Of a stretch of DNA of 49,441 nucleotides, positions 39,385 to 48,780 are shown piece by piece. The stretch is from CAIVPM01 sp964477265 (GTDB lineage: Bacteria > Bacteroidota > Bacteroidia > Chitinophagales > Chitinophagaceae): the NCBI GenBank assembly GCA_964477265.1, contig CAYZDJ010000022.1, positions 1-49,441 on the forward strand, written 5' to 3'. The position numbers and the translations under genes are program-made. The notes below the pieces were generated by a model. That model worked only from the letters and a program-made list of their open reading frames with translations, did not search any database and was not told where the DNA came from. Every line of letters starts with the position of its first letter. The stretch's first letter is position 1.

Positions 39385-41721
39385 ATGAAAAAGCTAACAA
39401 AACTCTTCGCTATTGTGGCATTAATGATTGCCATTAATAGTTGCAAAAAAAATGAATTGTCCAGCACAGACGTAATTGTGCCTTACGAGCCAGGTGCAAC
39501 TGTAACCACAACTGTTGCAGGTAAGGTAACCAACCAAAATGGCGATGCCTTGAATGGTGTGGAAATTACCATTGGCACTACTACAGTAATGACAGATGCA
39601 GAAGGAAACTTTATTATTCCTAAAGCTACCATCAGCCAGAATGCAGGTTTAATTAAAGCCACAAAAGCTGGCTATTTTGCTGGCAGCAGAACCATTAAAC
39701 CAAAAGAAAAAGTTGTAAACAATGTTTTAATTCAACTGGTAAAGAAAACTGAAAGTGGCAGCTTTACCAATGCAAGTGGTGGTACTATTACTGTTGCAAC
39801 TGGTGGCAGTGTTGTGTTTCCTGCCAATGCAGTAGTAACCAAATCTGGTGCTGCTTATACTGGTAGTGTAAAAGTTGCAGCTTACTTTTTAGATCCAACC
39901 AGTGCTAATTGCTATAAAGAAATGCCAGGCGATTTGCGTGGTATAAATGCAAGCAATAATGAGCAGGTTTTAATAAGCTATGGTATGATGGCAGTAGAGT
40001 TGCAAGGCAGTAATGGCGAGGCTTTGCAAATGGCAAGTGGCAAAACTGCAACTTTAACTATGCCTATTGCTTCAAGCATACAAGCCAATGCACCTGCTAC
40101 TATTCCTTTATGGTATTTTGATGAAACAAAAGGTATGTGGATAGAGCAAGGTAGTGCTACAAAAACTGGTAACAACTATGTAGGTACAGTAAGCCATTTT
40201 ACCTGGTGGAATTGTGACTGGGGTGGTGGACCAATAACTTTAACTGCAAAATTTGTTGACCAGAATGGAAACGCTTTAGATAACTATCATGTTTACTTTA
40301 TTACCAGTGCAGGCTGGGGCGGTGGTGGTGGAAGTGGCTACACTGCAAGCGATGGTTCTATAACAGGTAATATTCCTGCTAACCAGAATATTATTGCTAA
40401 AGTAAAAAACAAAAATTTTTGCAGCAGCACCTATACAACATTACTTGATACTACTGTTGGTTCATTTACCCAAAATACAGATTTAGGAACTATTGTTATA
40501 AATATTTCAAACCTTACCGCAACCAGTATTACAATTAAAGGAACTGTTAATGATTGCAGCAATAACCCTGTTGCTAATGGATATGCTTTAATTAAGGTTG
40601 GAAACAATACATATTATGACCAGATAACCAATGGCGTTTTTGATAAAACAATAACCTATTGCACCAGTGTGCCAACCACAACTGCAACTATTACAGTATT
40701 TGATTTAACAACCCTTAAACAAAATGCAACACCTATTACTAAAAACATTACTGGCTCTGGTACTTATAATGTAGGAACTGTGCAGGCTTGTGGTGTGCAA
40801 AATATTGTACGCTACATTGCTGGATTTGTTGACCAGAATGGTGCTACTATTAATGGAACATTACAGGTAACTTTTAGTGCAGATTCTACACAGTCATATT
40901 ATTTACAATCTCCTGGTGGTGGGTTAAATGTTTATGTGCCAGCAAATAAAGTAATTACACGAAAAGTATATTATTACAATAGCTGTGGGGTTGCTGTATT
41001 AGTAGATTCTACTATAATTGGGCCATTTACTACAGACTTTAATGCAGGTATTGTTAATTTAAATATACCATCACCAAACACATTTACAATTAGTGGTACT
41101 GTGCAAAACTGTAGTGGTGCTAATGTTACTAATGGTTTAGCTAATATATCGCTTGATGGAAGAACTTATGCAGCTACAATAACCAATGGAGCATTTAGCC
41201 TGCAAGTAACACGTTGTACCAGCAATGCTACAAATGCAACAATTACAGTAACTGATAATGTAGCAAACCAACAAAACAGTACACCAATAACAGCAAGTGT
41301 AACAAATACAAATGTTAACATAGGTACAATACAAGCTTGTGGAGTAAGTTTAAGTGAGTTTTTAAATTATACAGTTGGAACAAACACTTTTAACCTTTCT
41401 ACACAAGACTCTATTATGGCTTATGTTTCTAATGGTAAAACTTATTTCTCAGGTAGCGTGTTCAGCCCATCATATTCAAGTTTGCAATGCAACTTTACAG
41501 GAACAACTACAGGAACTTACAACCTATCAGTTTCATATAATGATGCAAGCCAGGTTCCTTATGTAAACTCTTCCAGTACACCTGTAACAGTTACCATTAC
41601 TGAGTTTGGTTCTGTAGGTCAATTTATTGCCGGTACATTTAGTGGCAATTTAGCCCCTAATACAACAACTCAACCAGTTAAGGCACTCAGCGGTTCATTC
41701 AGAATAAAAAGAATGCAGTAA
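39385..41721 (+). CDS. Large surface lipoprotein with carboxypeptidase-regulatory-like domain and internal repeats
   Basis: 778 residues from ATG 39385 (an ATG at 39340 would put 15 residues before a clean lipoprotein signal). The signal KKLTKLFAIVALMIAINSC has lipidated C20. Residues about 45-115 are a regulatory-like beta-sandwich (VAGKVTNQNGDALNGVEITI). Residues about 120-290 (SGGTITVATGGSVVFPANAV, PLWYFDETKGMWIEQGSA) resemble ZU5-like domains. Then two related repeats start ITIKGTVNDCSNNPVANGYA and FTISGTVQNCSGANVTNGLA, each ending GT(V/I)QACGV, and interleaved FVDQNG segments. Probably an outer-membrane-anchored adhesin or structural protein; function unknown. It is followed by a bidirectional terminator. 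Confidence 0.75.
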   Translation: MKKLTKLFAIVALMIAINSCKKNELSSTDVIVPYEPGATVTTTVAGKVTNQNGDALNGVEITIGTTTVMTDAEGNFIIPKATISQNAGLIKATKAGYFAGSRTIKPKEKVVNNVLIQLVKKTESGSFTNASGGTITVATGGSVVFPANAVVTKSGAAYTGSVKVAAYFLDPTSANCYKEMPGDLRGINASNNEQVLISYGMMAVELQGSNGEALQMASGKTATLTMPIASSIQANAPATIPLWYFDETKGMWIEQGSATKTGNNYVGTVSHFTWWNCDWGGGPITLTAKFVDQNGNALDNYHVYFITSAGWGGGGGSGYTASDGSITGNIPANQNIIAKVKNKNFCSSTYTTLLDTTVGSFTQNTDLGTIVINISNLTATSITIKGTVNDCSNNPVANGYALIKVGNNTYYDQITNGVFDKTITYCTSVPTTTATITVFDLTTLKQNATPITKNITGSGTYNVGTVQACGVQNIVRYIAGFVDQNGATINGTLQVTFSADSTQSYYLQSPGGGLNVYVPANKVITRKVYYYNSCGVAVLVDSTIIGPFTTDFNAGIVNLNIPSPNTFTISGTVQNCSGANVTNGLANISLDGRTYAATITNGAFSLQVTRCTSNATNATITVTDNVANQQNSTPITASVTNTNVNIGTIQACGVSLSEFLNYTVGTNTFNLSTQDSIMAYVSNGKTYFSGSVFSPSYSSLQCNFTGTTTGTYNLSVSYNDASQVPYVNSSSTPVTVTITEFGSVGQFIAGTFSGNLAPNTTTQPVKALSGSFRIKRMQ

Positions 41722-41741
41722 CTCATTCTATAATATTTATA

Positions 41742-41770
41742 AAAAAGGTGAGCAAATTGCTCACCTTTTT
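41742..41770. terminator. Bidirectional terminator, lipoprotein gene / Fe-S protein gene
   Basis: AAAAAGGTGAGC, loop AAATT, GCTCACCTTTTT. The twelve-base perfect stem has T-runs on both strands, between two convergent stop codons (41721 and 41787). Confidence 0.95.
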
Positions 41771-41786
41771 ATTTGTCTAATATTTC

Positions 41787-43106
41787 TTACGCCATTTCAA
41801 CCCATTTATCCCTTTCATCAGGGCTAAATTTCCATGGTGCAAAATTATTTTCAATATTGCTGAACATACTGTTCCATTCTTGTGGGCTATTACTTTCTTC
41901 CATTACCAAACTTCTACGCAATTCTACAATAATATCCAATGGTGAAATGCTTACAGGGCAAGCTTCTACACAAGCATTGCAGGTAGTGCATGCCCTTAAT
42001 TCCTCAACACTGATGTAGTTATGCAAAAGCGTTTTATCATCTGCTACAAAAGATTTATTTGTATCAATATTCTTACCCACTTCTTCAAGCCTGTCCCTTG
42101 TTTTCATCATTATAGTTCGTGGGCTAAGCAGTTTGCCTGTAATGTTGGCTGGGCAGGCACTTGTGCATCTTCCACATTCTGTGCAACTATATGCATCAAG
42201 CAAATTTTTCCAACTTAAATCAAACACATCTTTTGCACCAAAACTTGCAGGTGCAACAGCATCTGTTGGTGCCAGTTCTGGCTGCATTGCATACAACACT
42301 TCGTTTTGAATGGCAGGCATATTTTTCATTTTGCCTTGTGGTTGTAACCTTGCATAATAAGCATTAGGAAAAGCCAATAAAATATGCAAATGCTTGCTGT
42401 AAGGCAAATAATTTAAGAACGCAAAAATGCCAGCAATATGCAGCCACCAACATACCCTTTCAAATACTTCAATTGTGTGAAAGCCAAAGCCAGTAAGCAT
42501 TGCATGCAAATGAGATGATATGATAAAGTTGCCTGTTTGCACAGTTGCATAATGCCCAAAATTGTTTGCTTGTAAATATGTATCGCAAGCATTCATTTTT
42601 AAGAACAAGGACATTAAAATAATTTCAGTAAGCAAAATATAATTGGCATCACTTCTTGGAAAACCATTCAAGTCTTTGCTTGCAAAACGTTTTAGCTTTA
42701 TAATATTTCTTCTTATTAAAAATATAGCACAGGCTACAATTACAAGCAATGCCAATACTTCAAAACTGTTAATTAAAAAGCTATACAAGCCTGCAGGAAT
42801 AAGGGTTGCAAAAATTCTATGCTTGCCTGTAATGCCATCTAAAACTATTTCAAGCACTTCAATATTGATAATAACAAAGCCAAGATAAACCACCAAATGC
42901 ATTACTGCAACCAATGGATTTTTAAACATTTTTTTTTGCCCCAAAGCCAGCAAAATCAAATTTTTCCAGCGTTGAGGCTTGTTGTCACTTAAGTCTTCGT
43001 CTTTGCCAAGCAAAATATTTCTACGAATTTCTATTGCCTTTTTTGAAAACAAATAAGTGCCAATGGCAAAAAGAATGATGAAAAATATTTGTGGAATAAA
43101 TTGCAT
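41787..43106 (-). CDS. Membrane-bound 4Fe-4S dicluster oxidoreductase (HdrE/GlpC-like)
   Basis: 439 residues. The N-terminal two-thirds has five to six hydrophobic helices with His residues suitable for haem b (as in NarI/HdrE-like domains). The C-terminal third has two 4Fe-4S motifs, CTECGRCTSACP (near 306) and CTTCNACVEACP (near 374). These proteins pass electrons between quinones and a soluble partner. In related genomes the partner is a CCG-domain Fe-S protein encoded next door; here the gene is followed by a terminator and no CCG gene is present. The acyl-CoA-binding protein gene lies just upstream on the same strand, suggesting a link to fatty-acid oxidation electrons (inference). Confidence 0.85.
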   Translation of the reverse strand: MQFIPQIFFIILFAIGTYLFSKKAIEIRRNILLGKDEDLSDNKPQRWKNLILLALGQKKMFKNPLVAVMHLVVYLGFVIINIEVLEIVLDGITGKHRIFATLIPAGLYSFLINSFEVLALLVIVACAIFLIRRNIIKLKRFASKDLNGFPRSDANYILLTEIILMSLFLKMNACDTYLQANNFGHYATVQTGNFIISSHLHAMLTGFGFHTIEVFERVCWWLHIAGIFAFLNYLPYSKHLHILLAFPNAYYARLQPQGKMKNMPAIQNEVLYAMQPELAPTDAVAPASFGAKDVFDLSWKNLLDAYSCTECGRCTSACPANITGKLLSPRTIMMKTRDRLEEVGKNIDTNKSFVADDKTLLHNYISVEELRACTTCNACVEACPVSISPLDIIVELRRSLVMEESNSPQEWNSMFSNIENNFAPWKFSPDERDKWVEMA

Positions 43107-43140
43107 AATCGTTAGTTTATATTTTCATGTAAAGCGAGTA

Positions 43141-43392
43141 CTATCCTTTAAGCTTCTCAACTAAATTAATATATTGCTGCATTGCATTTTCTTTAGTTGT
43201 TCCCTTCAATTCTGTCCAGGCATTTTGCTTTGCTTTTGCCACAAAATCAAATGGATTGCTTGGTGGCTCTGCATTACAATCTCCTTCTGTAGCTTGTTTA
43301 TATAAAGAATATAGTTGCAATAAAGTTTCATTACTTGGCCTTTCATTTAGTTCCTTGCTTGCTGCAACTGCCTGCTCAAATTGTTCTGTCAT
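43141..43392 (-). CDS. Acyl-CoA-binding protein
   Basis: 83 residues, the standard ACBP length. The signature LLQLYSLYKQATEGDCN with later FVAKAKQNAWTELKGTTKEN and AMQQYINLVEKL matches the four-helix ACBP fold; the Tyr/Lys residues that hold the CoA 3'-phosphate are present (YSLYKQAT, K in AKQNAW). It binds medium- to long-chain acyl-CoA in the cytoplasm. It is upstream of the Fe-S oxidoreductase (34-base gap) and downstream of aat. Confidence 0.94.
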   Translation of the reverse strand: MTEQFEQAVAASKELNERPSNETLLQLYSLYKQATEGDCNAEPPSNPFDFVAKAKQNAWTELKGTTKENAMQQYINLVEKLKG

Positions 43393-43452
43393 TTTTGTTT
43401 TTTATGTTATGGTTTTATGTAAAAATAAGTGAATGATTGCAATGTGCTTTAT

Positions 43453-44097
43453 TTATGAAATATTCTCTTTCAACAATTTTATAAACTCATTCCTGTCAAT
43501 CATTTTTGCACCAAGGCTTTCAAGGTGCTCAGTATAAACCTGGCAATCTATCAGTTCAATTCCTTCTGCAATAAGGATTTCAACATATTTAATAAAGGCA
43601 AATTTACTTGCATTGCTTTTGCAGCTAAACATGCTTTCGCCAAAAAAAACCTTGCCCATTTTAATTCCATATAAACCACCAACTAGTTTATTGTTGTGCC
43701 ATGCTTCTGCACTATGTGCAAAGCCTTGTTGGTGCAATACAGTATAGGCATTTACTACATCATCGTTTATCCAGGTTCCATCCTGTTCTTTTCTGCTAAT
43801 TTTTTTGCAGTTGGTTATAACCTCTTTAAAAGTCTTGTTTATGGTAAATACAAATTCGTTCCTTGCAAGAATTTGTTTCATGCTCTTGCTAACTTTCAAC
43901 TCTTTTGGCAATAAAATAAATCGTGGATTAGGATGCCACCATAATGGCAAGTCATCATTGTACCAGGGGAAAATACCTGAACGATAAGCCAATAAAAGCC
44001 TTTCTGTGCTTAGATCTCCACCTATTGCAAGCAATCCATCTTCATTTGCTTTTTCAGGTTTTGGAAACCAAAGTTTATCGTCAAGGACTGAAAGCAT
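43453..44097 (-). CDS. aat: Leucyl/phenylalanyl-tRNA--protein transferase
   Basis: 214 residues, normal for Aat. LWFPKPEKANEDGLLAIGGD and LLLAYRSGIFPWYNDDLPLW with WWHPNPRFIL are the family N-terminal signature, and EAWHNNKLVGGLYGIKMGKV, FFGESMFS and the C-terminal LIDCQVYTEHLESLGA complete the catalytic domain. It adds Leu or Phe to proteins with N-terminal Arg or Lys, marking them for ClpS/ClpAP degradation (N-degron pathway). ATG start at 44097. Upstream is a low-complexity CATTTAAAATTTAACATTTA stretch after rseP. Confidence 0.96.
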   Translation of the reverse strand: MLSVLDDKLWFPKPEKANEDGLLAIGGDLSTERLLLAYRSGIFPWYNDDLPLWWHPNPRFILLPKELKVSKSMKQILARNEFVFTINKTFKEVITNCKKISRKEQDGTWINDDVVNAYTVLHQQGFAHSAEAWHNNKLVGGLYGIKMGKVFFGESMFSCKSNASKFAFIKYVEILIAEGIELIDCQVYTEHLESLGAKMIDRNEFIKLLKENIS

Positions 44098-44100
44098 TAA

Positions 44101-44158
44101 ATAATTTTAAATTTTGAATGTAAATTCATTTAACATTTAAAATTTAACATTTAGAATT
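44101..44158. repeat. AACATTTAAAATTT-type low-complexity repeat between rseP and aat
   Basis: Variants of ATTTAAAATTTAACATTTA fill the whole gap and stop directly at the rseP stop codon (44161). No gene fits here. Confidence 0.5.
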
Positions 44159-44160
44159 AT

Positions 44161-45507
44161 TTACTTAAACAATCTCCACACATCTAAGCCAAGTGCATAA
44201 ACCATTAAACTTATTACCAAAATAAATCCTACAGTTAATGCACGTTCCATAAACTTGTCAGAAACTTTTTTACCTGTAATCATTTCGTACAAAATAAATA
44301 AAACATAACCTCCATCAAGCACAGGAACTGGCAGTAAATTAAAGAAGGCAAGCACAATAGAAAGCATACCTGTAAACAGCCAGAACTTATGCCAGTTCCA
44401 TGTTTCAGGCAATGCCTTACCCATGCTTATAAAACTACCTAAACTATTTTTAGCTTTAATTTTTCCAGTAAATATTTGTTTAAATGCAGATAGCTGATTG
44501 TCTAAAACTCCAAAGCAGCTTTTTGTGCCAACAACAACAGCTTCTCCAAAAGAATATTTTTTTGTCGAGTCGCCTAAAAGCACATTTGGTGTTTTTGAGA
44601 AAATCCCAACTTTTCCTTCTTCATTCAAATGAACAATTGTTTTTAGAGTATCTTTTTCATTTCTTAAAATACCAATAGTGATATCAACATTTACTAAATC
44701 CTTTTTTGCATTTGTAAAATCATTAAAAAATGGTGTTGATACGTTGTTCATGGCAATAATTCTATCGCCTTTTTGCAAATTACCAGAAACAAATTTTGCT
44801 TCACTAACAGAGTCTATGATATAAGGAAAACGTGGTGCAATAAACCCAACTGCCTTTGTTTTTGCTAAATTATCTGCCAAACTATGTGGAATAGTAATTT
44901 GCTGAGCATTTCCATTACGTGTAATTTCAATAGTTTTAGCTTCATTAAAAACAATGTTACCAACCACATCACTAAAATCTTCAAGTGGCTTGCCATCTAA
45001 ACTTACAATTTTATCTCCATCTTTTAATCCAATTGTTTGTGCTAAACTATCTACTGCAATACCATACGTTAATTTATTGTTTGGAATATATTCTTCGCCC
45101 CAATGCCACATAATACCTATAAAAATAACTATGGCAAGTATTACATTTACTATAATGCCACCAAGCATTATAATTAAACGTTGCCAAGGCTTTTTGCTTC
45201 TTAATTCATAAGGTTGTGGTGGCTGCTTTAACTGTTCTTTATCCATGCTTTCATCAATCATTCCACTAATTTTAACATAACCACCAAATGGAATCCAGCC
45301 AATACCATATTCAGTTTCACCAATTTTCTTTTTTAATAAACTGAATTTATAATCAAAGAATAAATAAAATTTTTCTACCCTGCATTTAAACCAACGTGCA
45401 GGTAAAAAATGTCCTAGCTCGTGTAGTACAACAAGTATCGAAAGAGATAAAATGAGTTGTCCGGTTTTTACAAAAAATGCGTTTAATAATATTGTTGAAA
45501 ATGTCAT
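44161..45507 (-). CDS. rseP: Site-2 intramembrane zinc protease RseP (RIP)
   Basis: 448 residues. The zinc motif H29-E30-L-G-H33 is in LVVLHELGHFLPARWF within the first membrane helix; a PDZ-like domain follows (VDSLAQTIGLKDGDKIVSLD) and a second, then the second active-site motif VPVLDGGYVLF with the LDG Asp near residue 405. It cleaves anti-sigma factors or other membrane proteins inside the bilayer. It follows dxr on the same strand, a gene order seen in many bacteria. An inverted pair of CCCCTAAAGGGG repeats lies between dxr and rseP. Confidence 0.95.
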   Translation of the reverse strand: MTFSTILLNAFFVKTGQLILSLSILVVLHELGHFLPARWFKCRVEKFYLFFDYKFSLLKKKIGETEYGIGWIPFGGYVKISGMIDESMDKEQLKQPPQPYELRSKKPWQRLIIMLGGIIVNVILAIVIFIGIMWHWGEEYIPNNKLTYGIAVDSLAQTIGLKDGDKIVSLDGKPLEDFSDVVGNIVFNEAKTIEITRNGNAQQITIPHSLADNLAKTKAVGFIAPRFPYIIDSVSEAKFVSGNLQKGDRIIAMNNVSTPFFNDFTNAKKDLVNVDITIGILRNEKDTLKTIVHLNEEGKVGIFSKTPNVLLGDSTKKYSFGEAVVVGTKSCFGVLDNQLSAFKQIFTGKIKAKNSLGSFISMGKALPETWNWHKFWLFTGMLSIVLAFFNLLPVPVLDGGYVLFILYEMITGKKVSDKFMERALTVGFILVISLMVYALGLDVWRLFK

Positions 45508-45518
45508 AATTAATTTGT

Positions 45519-45541
45519 CACCCTAACCCCTAAAGGGAAAC
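45519..45541 (-). repeat. CCCCTAAAGGGG-family repeat, rseP-side copy
   Basis: CACCCTAACCCCTAAAGGGA then AAC, an inverted partner of the copy at 45576-45600. Together they can form a hairpin in the dxr-rseP gap. Confidence 0.8.
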
Positions 45542-45575
45542 ATTAAAGTGAATTTTATTTTTAAAAATACTTCCT

Positions 45576-45600
45576 AACTCCCCTTTAGGGGTTAGGGGTT
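45576..45600 (+). repeat. CCCCTAAAGGGG-family repeat, dxr-side copy
   Basis: AACTCCCCTTTAGGGGTTAG then GGGTT. Its last base is part of the dxr stop codon. Confidence 0.8.
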
Positions 45601-46775
45601 TATAATTCCATTAAACCTGCAGCAAATTCCCTTGCTTCTCCATCGCTGCTAAAGAGTTCATCCAATGTTGGGTTTTCAATAAATGCTACATTATTTACAG
45701 CCCTGTCAACCACTTCAGTTATATCTAAAAAACCAATTCTGTTCCTTAAAAAAGCATACACTGCAATTTCATTTGCAGCATTTAAAATGCAAGGCATATT
45801 ACCACCTTTTTTCATTGCATCTATTGCCAATGCTAAACTTCTAAATGTTCTTAAGTCGGGTTCATCAAAAGTTAAGGTGTTATTTGCCCTAAAATTATAC
45901 CTTGGAAAAGTGTTATCAATTCTTTGAGGATAAGCCAAAGCGTATTGAATTGGCAGCTTCATATCTGGCAAACCCATTTGTGCTTTTATGCTTCCATCAT
46001 TAAACTGCACCATACTATGTATAATGCTTTGTGGATGTATTACAACCTGTATTTGCTCTGGTTCTAAATTAAACAACCAGCGTGCTTCAATCACTTCAAG
46101 CCCTTTATTCATAAGGGTTGCACTATCAATGGTAATTTTTGCACCCATTGTCCAGTTAGGATGTTGCAAGGCATGGTCTCTTTTTACATTAACCAAAAAA
46201 TTAGGTTTTTTTCCAAAGAAAGGACCACCACTTGCTGTAAGAATTACTTTCTCAATTCTGCTTTTGCTCTCTCCTACCAAACATTGAAAAATGGCACTAT
46301 GTTCACTATCAACAGGAATAATAGGTACACGTTTTTCAACTGCTTTTCGCATAATTATTTTGCCTGCAACAACAAGTGTTTCTTTATTAGCAAGTGCAAT
46401 TGGTTTTGCATTTTCAATAGCTACCAAAGTTGGCTTTAAACCTGCAAATCCAACTATTGCAGCCAACATCATATCGTAGCAATCCATTGCTGCCACTTCT
46501 TCTAATGATTTTTCTCCAGCAAAAACCTTTATATCAGTTAATGATAAAGCATCTTTAACAAGCATGTATTTTTTTTCATCGCCAATAACCACGCAACTGG
46601 GATTAAATTTTAAAGCCTGCTCTATTAATAATTGATGATTGCTGTGTGCTGTTAAAATTTCAGCACTGAATTTATCAGGATTGGCAGCAATTACATCTAA
46701 CGCCTGGGTGCCAATAGAACCTGTGCTACCAAAAATAGCTATGCGTTTTATAGATGTATTTGTTGTTGCTGTCAT
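45600..46775 (-). CDS. dxr: 1-deoxy-D-xylulose 5-phosphate reductoisomerase
   Basis: 391 residues from ATG 46775 (a TTG at 46784 would add three). NADPH-binding GSTGSIG at 16-22, ANKETLVVAG (adenosine-side loop), the substrate/metal motif PVDSEHSAIFQCL, LTASGGPF, and the MNKGLEVIEARWLF segment are all typical of DXR. It makes 2-C-methyl-D-erythritol 4-phosphate, the committed step of the MEP isoprenoid pathway. It precedes rseP on the same strand, with the GH3-family gene upstream (26-base gap). All catalytic residues are present. Confidence 0.97.
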   Translation of the reverse strand: MTATTNTSIKRIAIFGSTGSIGTQALDVIAANPDKFSAEILTAHSNHQLLIEQALKFNPSCVVIGDEKKYMLVKDALSLTDIKVFAGEKSLEEVAAMDCYDMMLAAIVGFAGLKPTLVAIENAKPIALANKETLVVAGKIIMRKAVEKRVPIIPVDSEHSAIFQCLVGESKSRIEKVILTASGGPFFGKKPNFLVNVKRDHALQHPNWTMGAKITIDSATLMNKGLEVIEARWLFNLEPEQIQVVIHPQSIIHSMVQFNDGSIKAQMGLPDMKLPIQYALAYPQRIDNTFPRYNFRANNTLTFDEPDLRTFRSLALAIDAMKKGGNMPCILNAANEIAVYAFLRNRIGFLDITEVVDRAVNNVAFIENPTLDELFSSDGEAREFAAGLMEL

Positions 46776-46801
46776 GGGCTGCAATATTAATAAAGTAAAA
46801 G

Positions 46802-48295
46802 TTAAGATGTAAATTTTGTTAACTCATCAGCAATTTTTCTATCATTACTAAGGCGTGGCACTTTGTTTTGCCCACCAAGCTTGCCAATAGATTTCATGTA
46901 ATCAATAAATCCATTTTTTGCAACCACATTTATTTGTAATTGTTGCAAAATATTTCCTGCAATTAAATCATCATAATACACATTTTTTTTGCGTAGGTTA
47001 TCATCAATTTTTTTGGCAAATGCTTGCAGGTTATCAGGCATATTTTCAAATTCAATAAACCATTCGTGATAGCTTTGCCCTTTATCTTGAGAAATATTTG
47101 GTGCAACTGTAAATTCAATAATACCAATACTTTCATCATTTGCAGCCTGCAATAATGCTTGCTCAACCTCCTCGCCTATCACATGTTCTCCAAATGCAGA
47201 AATAAAATGTTTTGTTCGCCCACTTACTATAATTCTATATGGATTAAGGCTAACAAACTTTACAGTATCGCCAATATTATACCCCCACAAACCAGCATTG
47301 CTATTAATTATTAAAGCATAGTTTTTATTTAGCTCAACATCTTTTAAATAAAGTCTTGTTGGGTTTTCATTAAAAATTTCATCGGCAGGTATAAATTCAA
47401 AAAATATTCCACTATTGGTATTTAACAATAAACCAGGTTCTGTTTGGCTATCCTGAAAAGCAAAAAAACCTTCGCTTGCAGGAAACAATTCTATATAATC
47501 TATTTTTTTTCCAATGCTTTCAAATAGCTTGGCTTTATAGGGTTCAAAGTTTACACCACCTTGTACCATTACGCTAAAGTTTGGAAAAAGTTCAGCAATT
47601 TTTTTACCGCTCTTTTCAGTCAATCTATCAAAATACATTTGCATCCATGGTGGTATGCCACTTATTAAGGTCATATTTTGATCAATTGTTTCTTCAACAA
47701 TTTTATCAAGTTTGGTTTCCCAATCTTCAATGCAATTAGTTTCAAAACTTGGCAATTGATTGCTGCGTAAATATTTTGGTATATGATGGTTTACAATGCC
47801 ACTTAATCTTCCTGTAGGAATATTTGCAATTCTTTCCAGTTCTGGGCTTCCGCTTAAAAAAATCATTTTACCAATGGCAAAATCATAATTTCCAGTTTCT
47901 GCCATGTAGCACAATAAAGCATTTCGTGCAGTGTTAATATGGTTGCCAATACTGTCTTTTGTAATAGGAATATATTTTACACCACTTGTAGTACCACTGG
48001 TTTTTGCAAAATAAATTGGCTTGCCTTGCCATAAAACATTTGGCTTACCTTGTTTAATTTCTTCTATAAAAGGTTTTAGTTGCTCATAATCTTTTACAGG
48101 CACATTGACAATAAAATCTTGATAGGAATTTATTTTACCAAAGTTATGTTGCTTACCAAATGAAGTGCTGGCAGCCTTTTTAATAAGTTGCTTAAAAATA
48201 TTTTCCTGATCCTGCACAGCAGTTTTTTTGTGCTGGTTTATTTTTTTATATATGTATTGGGCAAATGGTTTTGCCAAAAGAGATTTTAAGTTCAT
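46802..48295 (-). CDS. GH3 auxin-responsive-promoter family acyl-adenylating protein
   Basis: 497 residues from ATG 48295 (a TTG at 48322 would add nine). It shows the ANL-type pattern of GH3 proteins: AKTSGTTSGVKYIPITKDSI (ATP-binding loop) near residues 100-120, VQGGVNFEPYKAKL, ELFPASEGFFAFQD, NIGDTVKFVSLNPYRIIVSG and FGEHVIGEEVEQALLQA. Plant GH3 enzymes join amino acids to jasmonate or indole-acetate; bacterial members have unknown acyl and amine substrates. It is upstream of dxr, probably in the same operon, without a clear functional link. Confidence 0.87.
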   Translation of the reverse strand: MNLKSLLAKPFAQYIYKKINQHKKTAVQDQENIFKQLIKKAASTSFGKQHNFGKINSYQDFIVNVPVKDYEQLKPFIEEIKQGKPNVLWQGKPIYFAKTSGTTSGVKYIPITKDSIGNHINTARNALLCYMAETGNYDFAIGKMIFLSGSPELERIANIPTGRLSGIVNHHIPKYLRSNQLPSFETNCIEDWETKLDKIVEETIDQNMTLISGIPPWMQMYFDRLTEKSGKKIAELFPNFSVMVQGGVNFEPYKAKLFESIGKKIDYIELFPASEGFFAFQDSQTEPGLLLNTNSGIFFEFIPADEIFNENPTRLYLKDVELNKNYALIINSNAGLWGYNIGDTVKFVSLNPYRIIVSGRTKHFISAFGEHVIGEEVEQALLQAANDESIGIIEFTVAPNISQDKGQSYHEWFIEFENMPDNLQAFAKKIDDNLRKKNVYYDDLIAGNILQQLQINVVAKNGFIDYMKSIGKLGGQNKVPRLSNDRKIADELTKFTS

Positions 48296-48447
48296 TTTGT
48301 TTTTTTGTAAAAACGAGAACAAAAGTAGGTTGGCAACAACACAAGTTTAAGAATAAAATATTTTTTAGAAATTTTTGTGATAAAAACCTAATTGGGCAAA
48401 ACTTGCAGTTTTGTTAAAAAAGTTTTCACAGTTTGAGTATAGAACCC

Positions 48448-48455
48448 TACTTTTG
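48448..48455 (+). promoter_or_regulatory. -7 box of the rplU operon
   Basis: TACTTTTG fits TAnnTTTG and lies 23 bases before the rplU ATG. A TTTG at 48432 is only 12 bases upstream, so the -33 element is uncertain. Confidence 0.55.
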
Positions 48456-48477
48456 CCGTCCAAAAAATTTTTGAGTT

Positions 48478-48780
48478 ATGTTAGCTGTAGTTAAAATTGC
48501 TGGTCAACAGTTTAAAGTTCAAGCTGGAGACAGTTTATATGTTCCTCATATTGCAGGCAATACAGGAGATAAAGTTGAATTTAACGATGTATTAATGACA
48601 GACAATGGTGGTGTTGTTTCTATATCAAATATTAATGCAAGCGTAAAAGCTGAAATTACAAAAGCACTTGTACAAGGTGATAAAGTAATTGCATTTAAAA
48701 TGAAACGTAGAAAAGGCTTTAGAAAAAAGCACGGACATCGTACACATTATACTCAAATAAAAATTGACAGTATAGCATAA
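48478..48780 (+). CDS. rplU: 50S ribosomal protein L21
   Basis: 100 residues, the typical length. MLAVVKIAGQQFKVQAGDSL, then VLMTDNGGVVSISNINASVK, and the C-terminal RRKGFRKKHGHRTHYTQIKI signature are L21. It is a 23S rRNA-binding protein of the large subunit. It is followed by rpmA on the same strand, the usual rplU-rpmA pair, but the two are separated by 124 bases of repeat. Confidence 0.98.
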   Translation: MLAVVKIAGQQFKVQAGDSLYVPHIAGNTGDKVEFNDVLMTDNGGVVSISNINASVKAEITKALVQGDKVIAFKMKRRKGFRKKHGHRTHYTQIKIDSIA

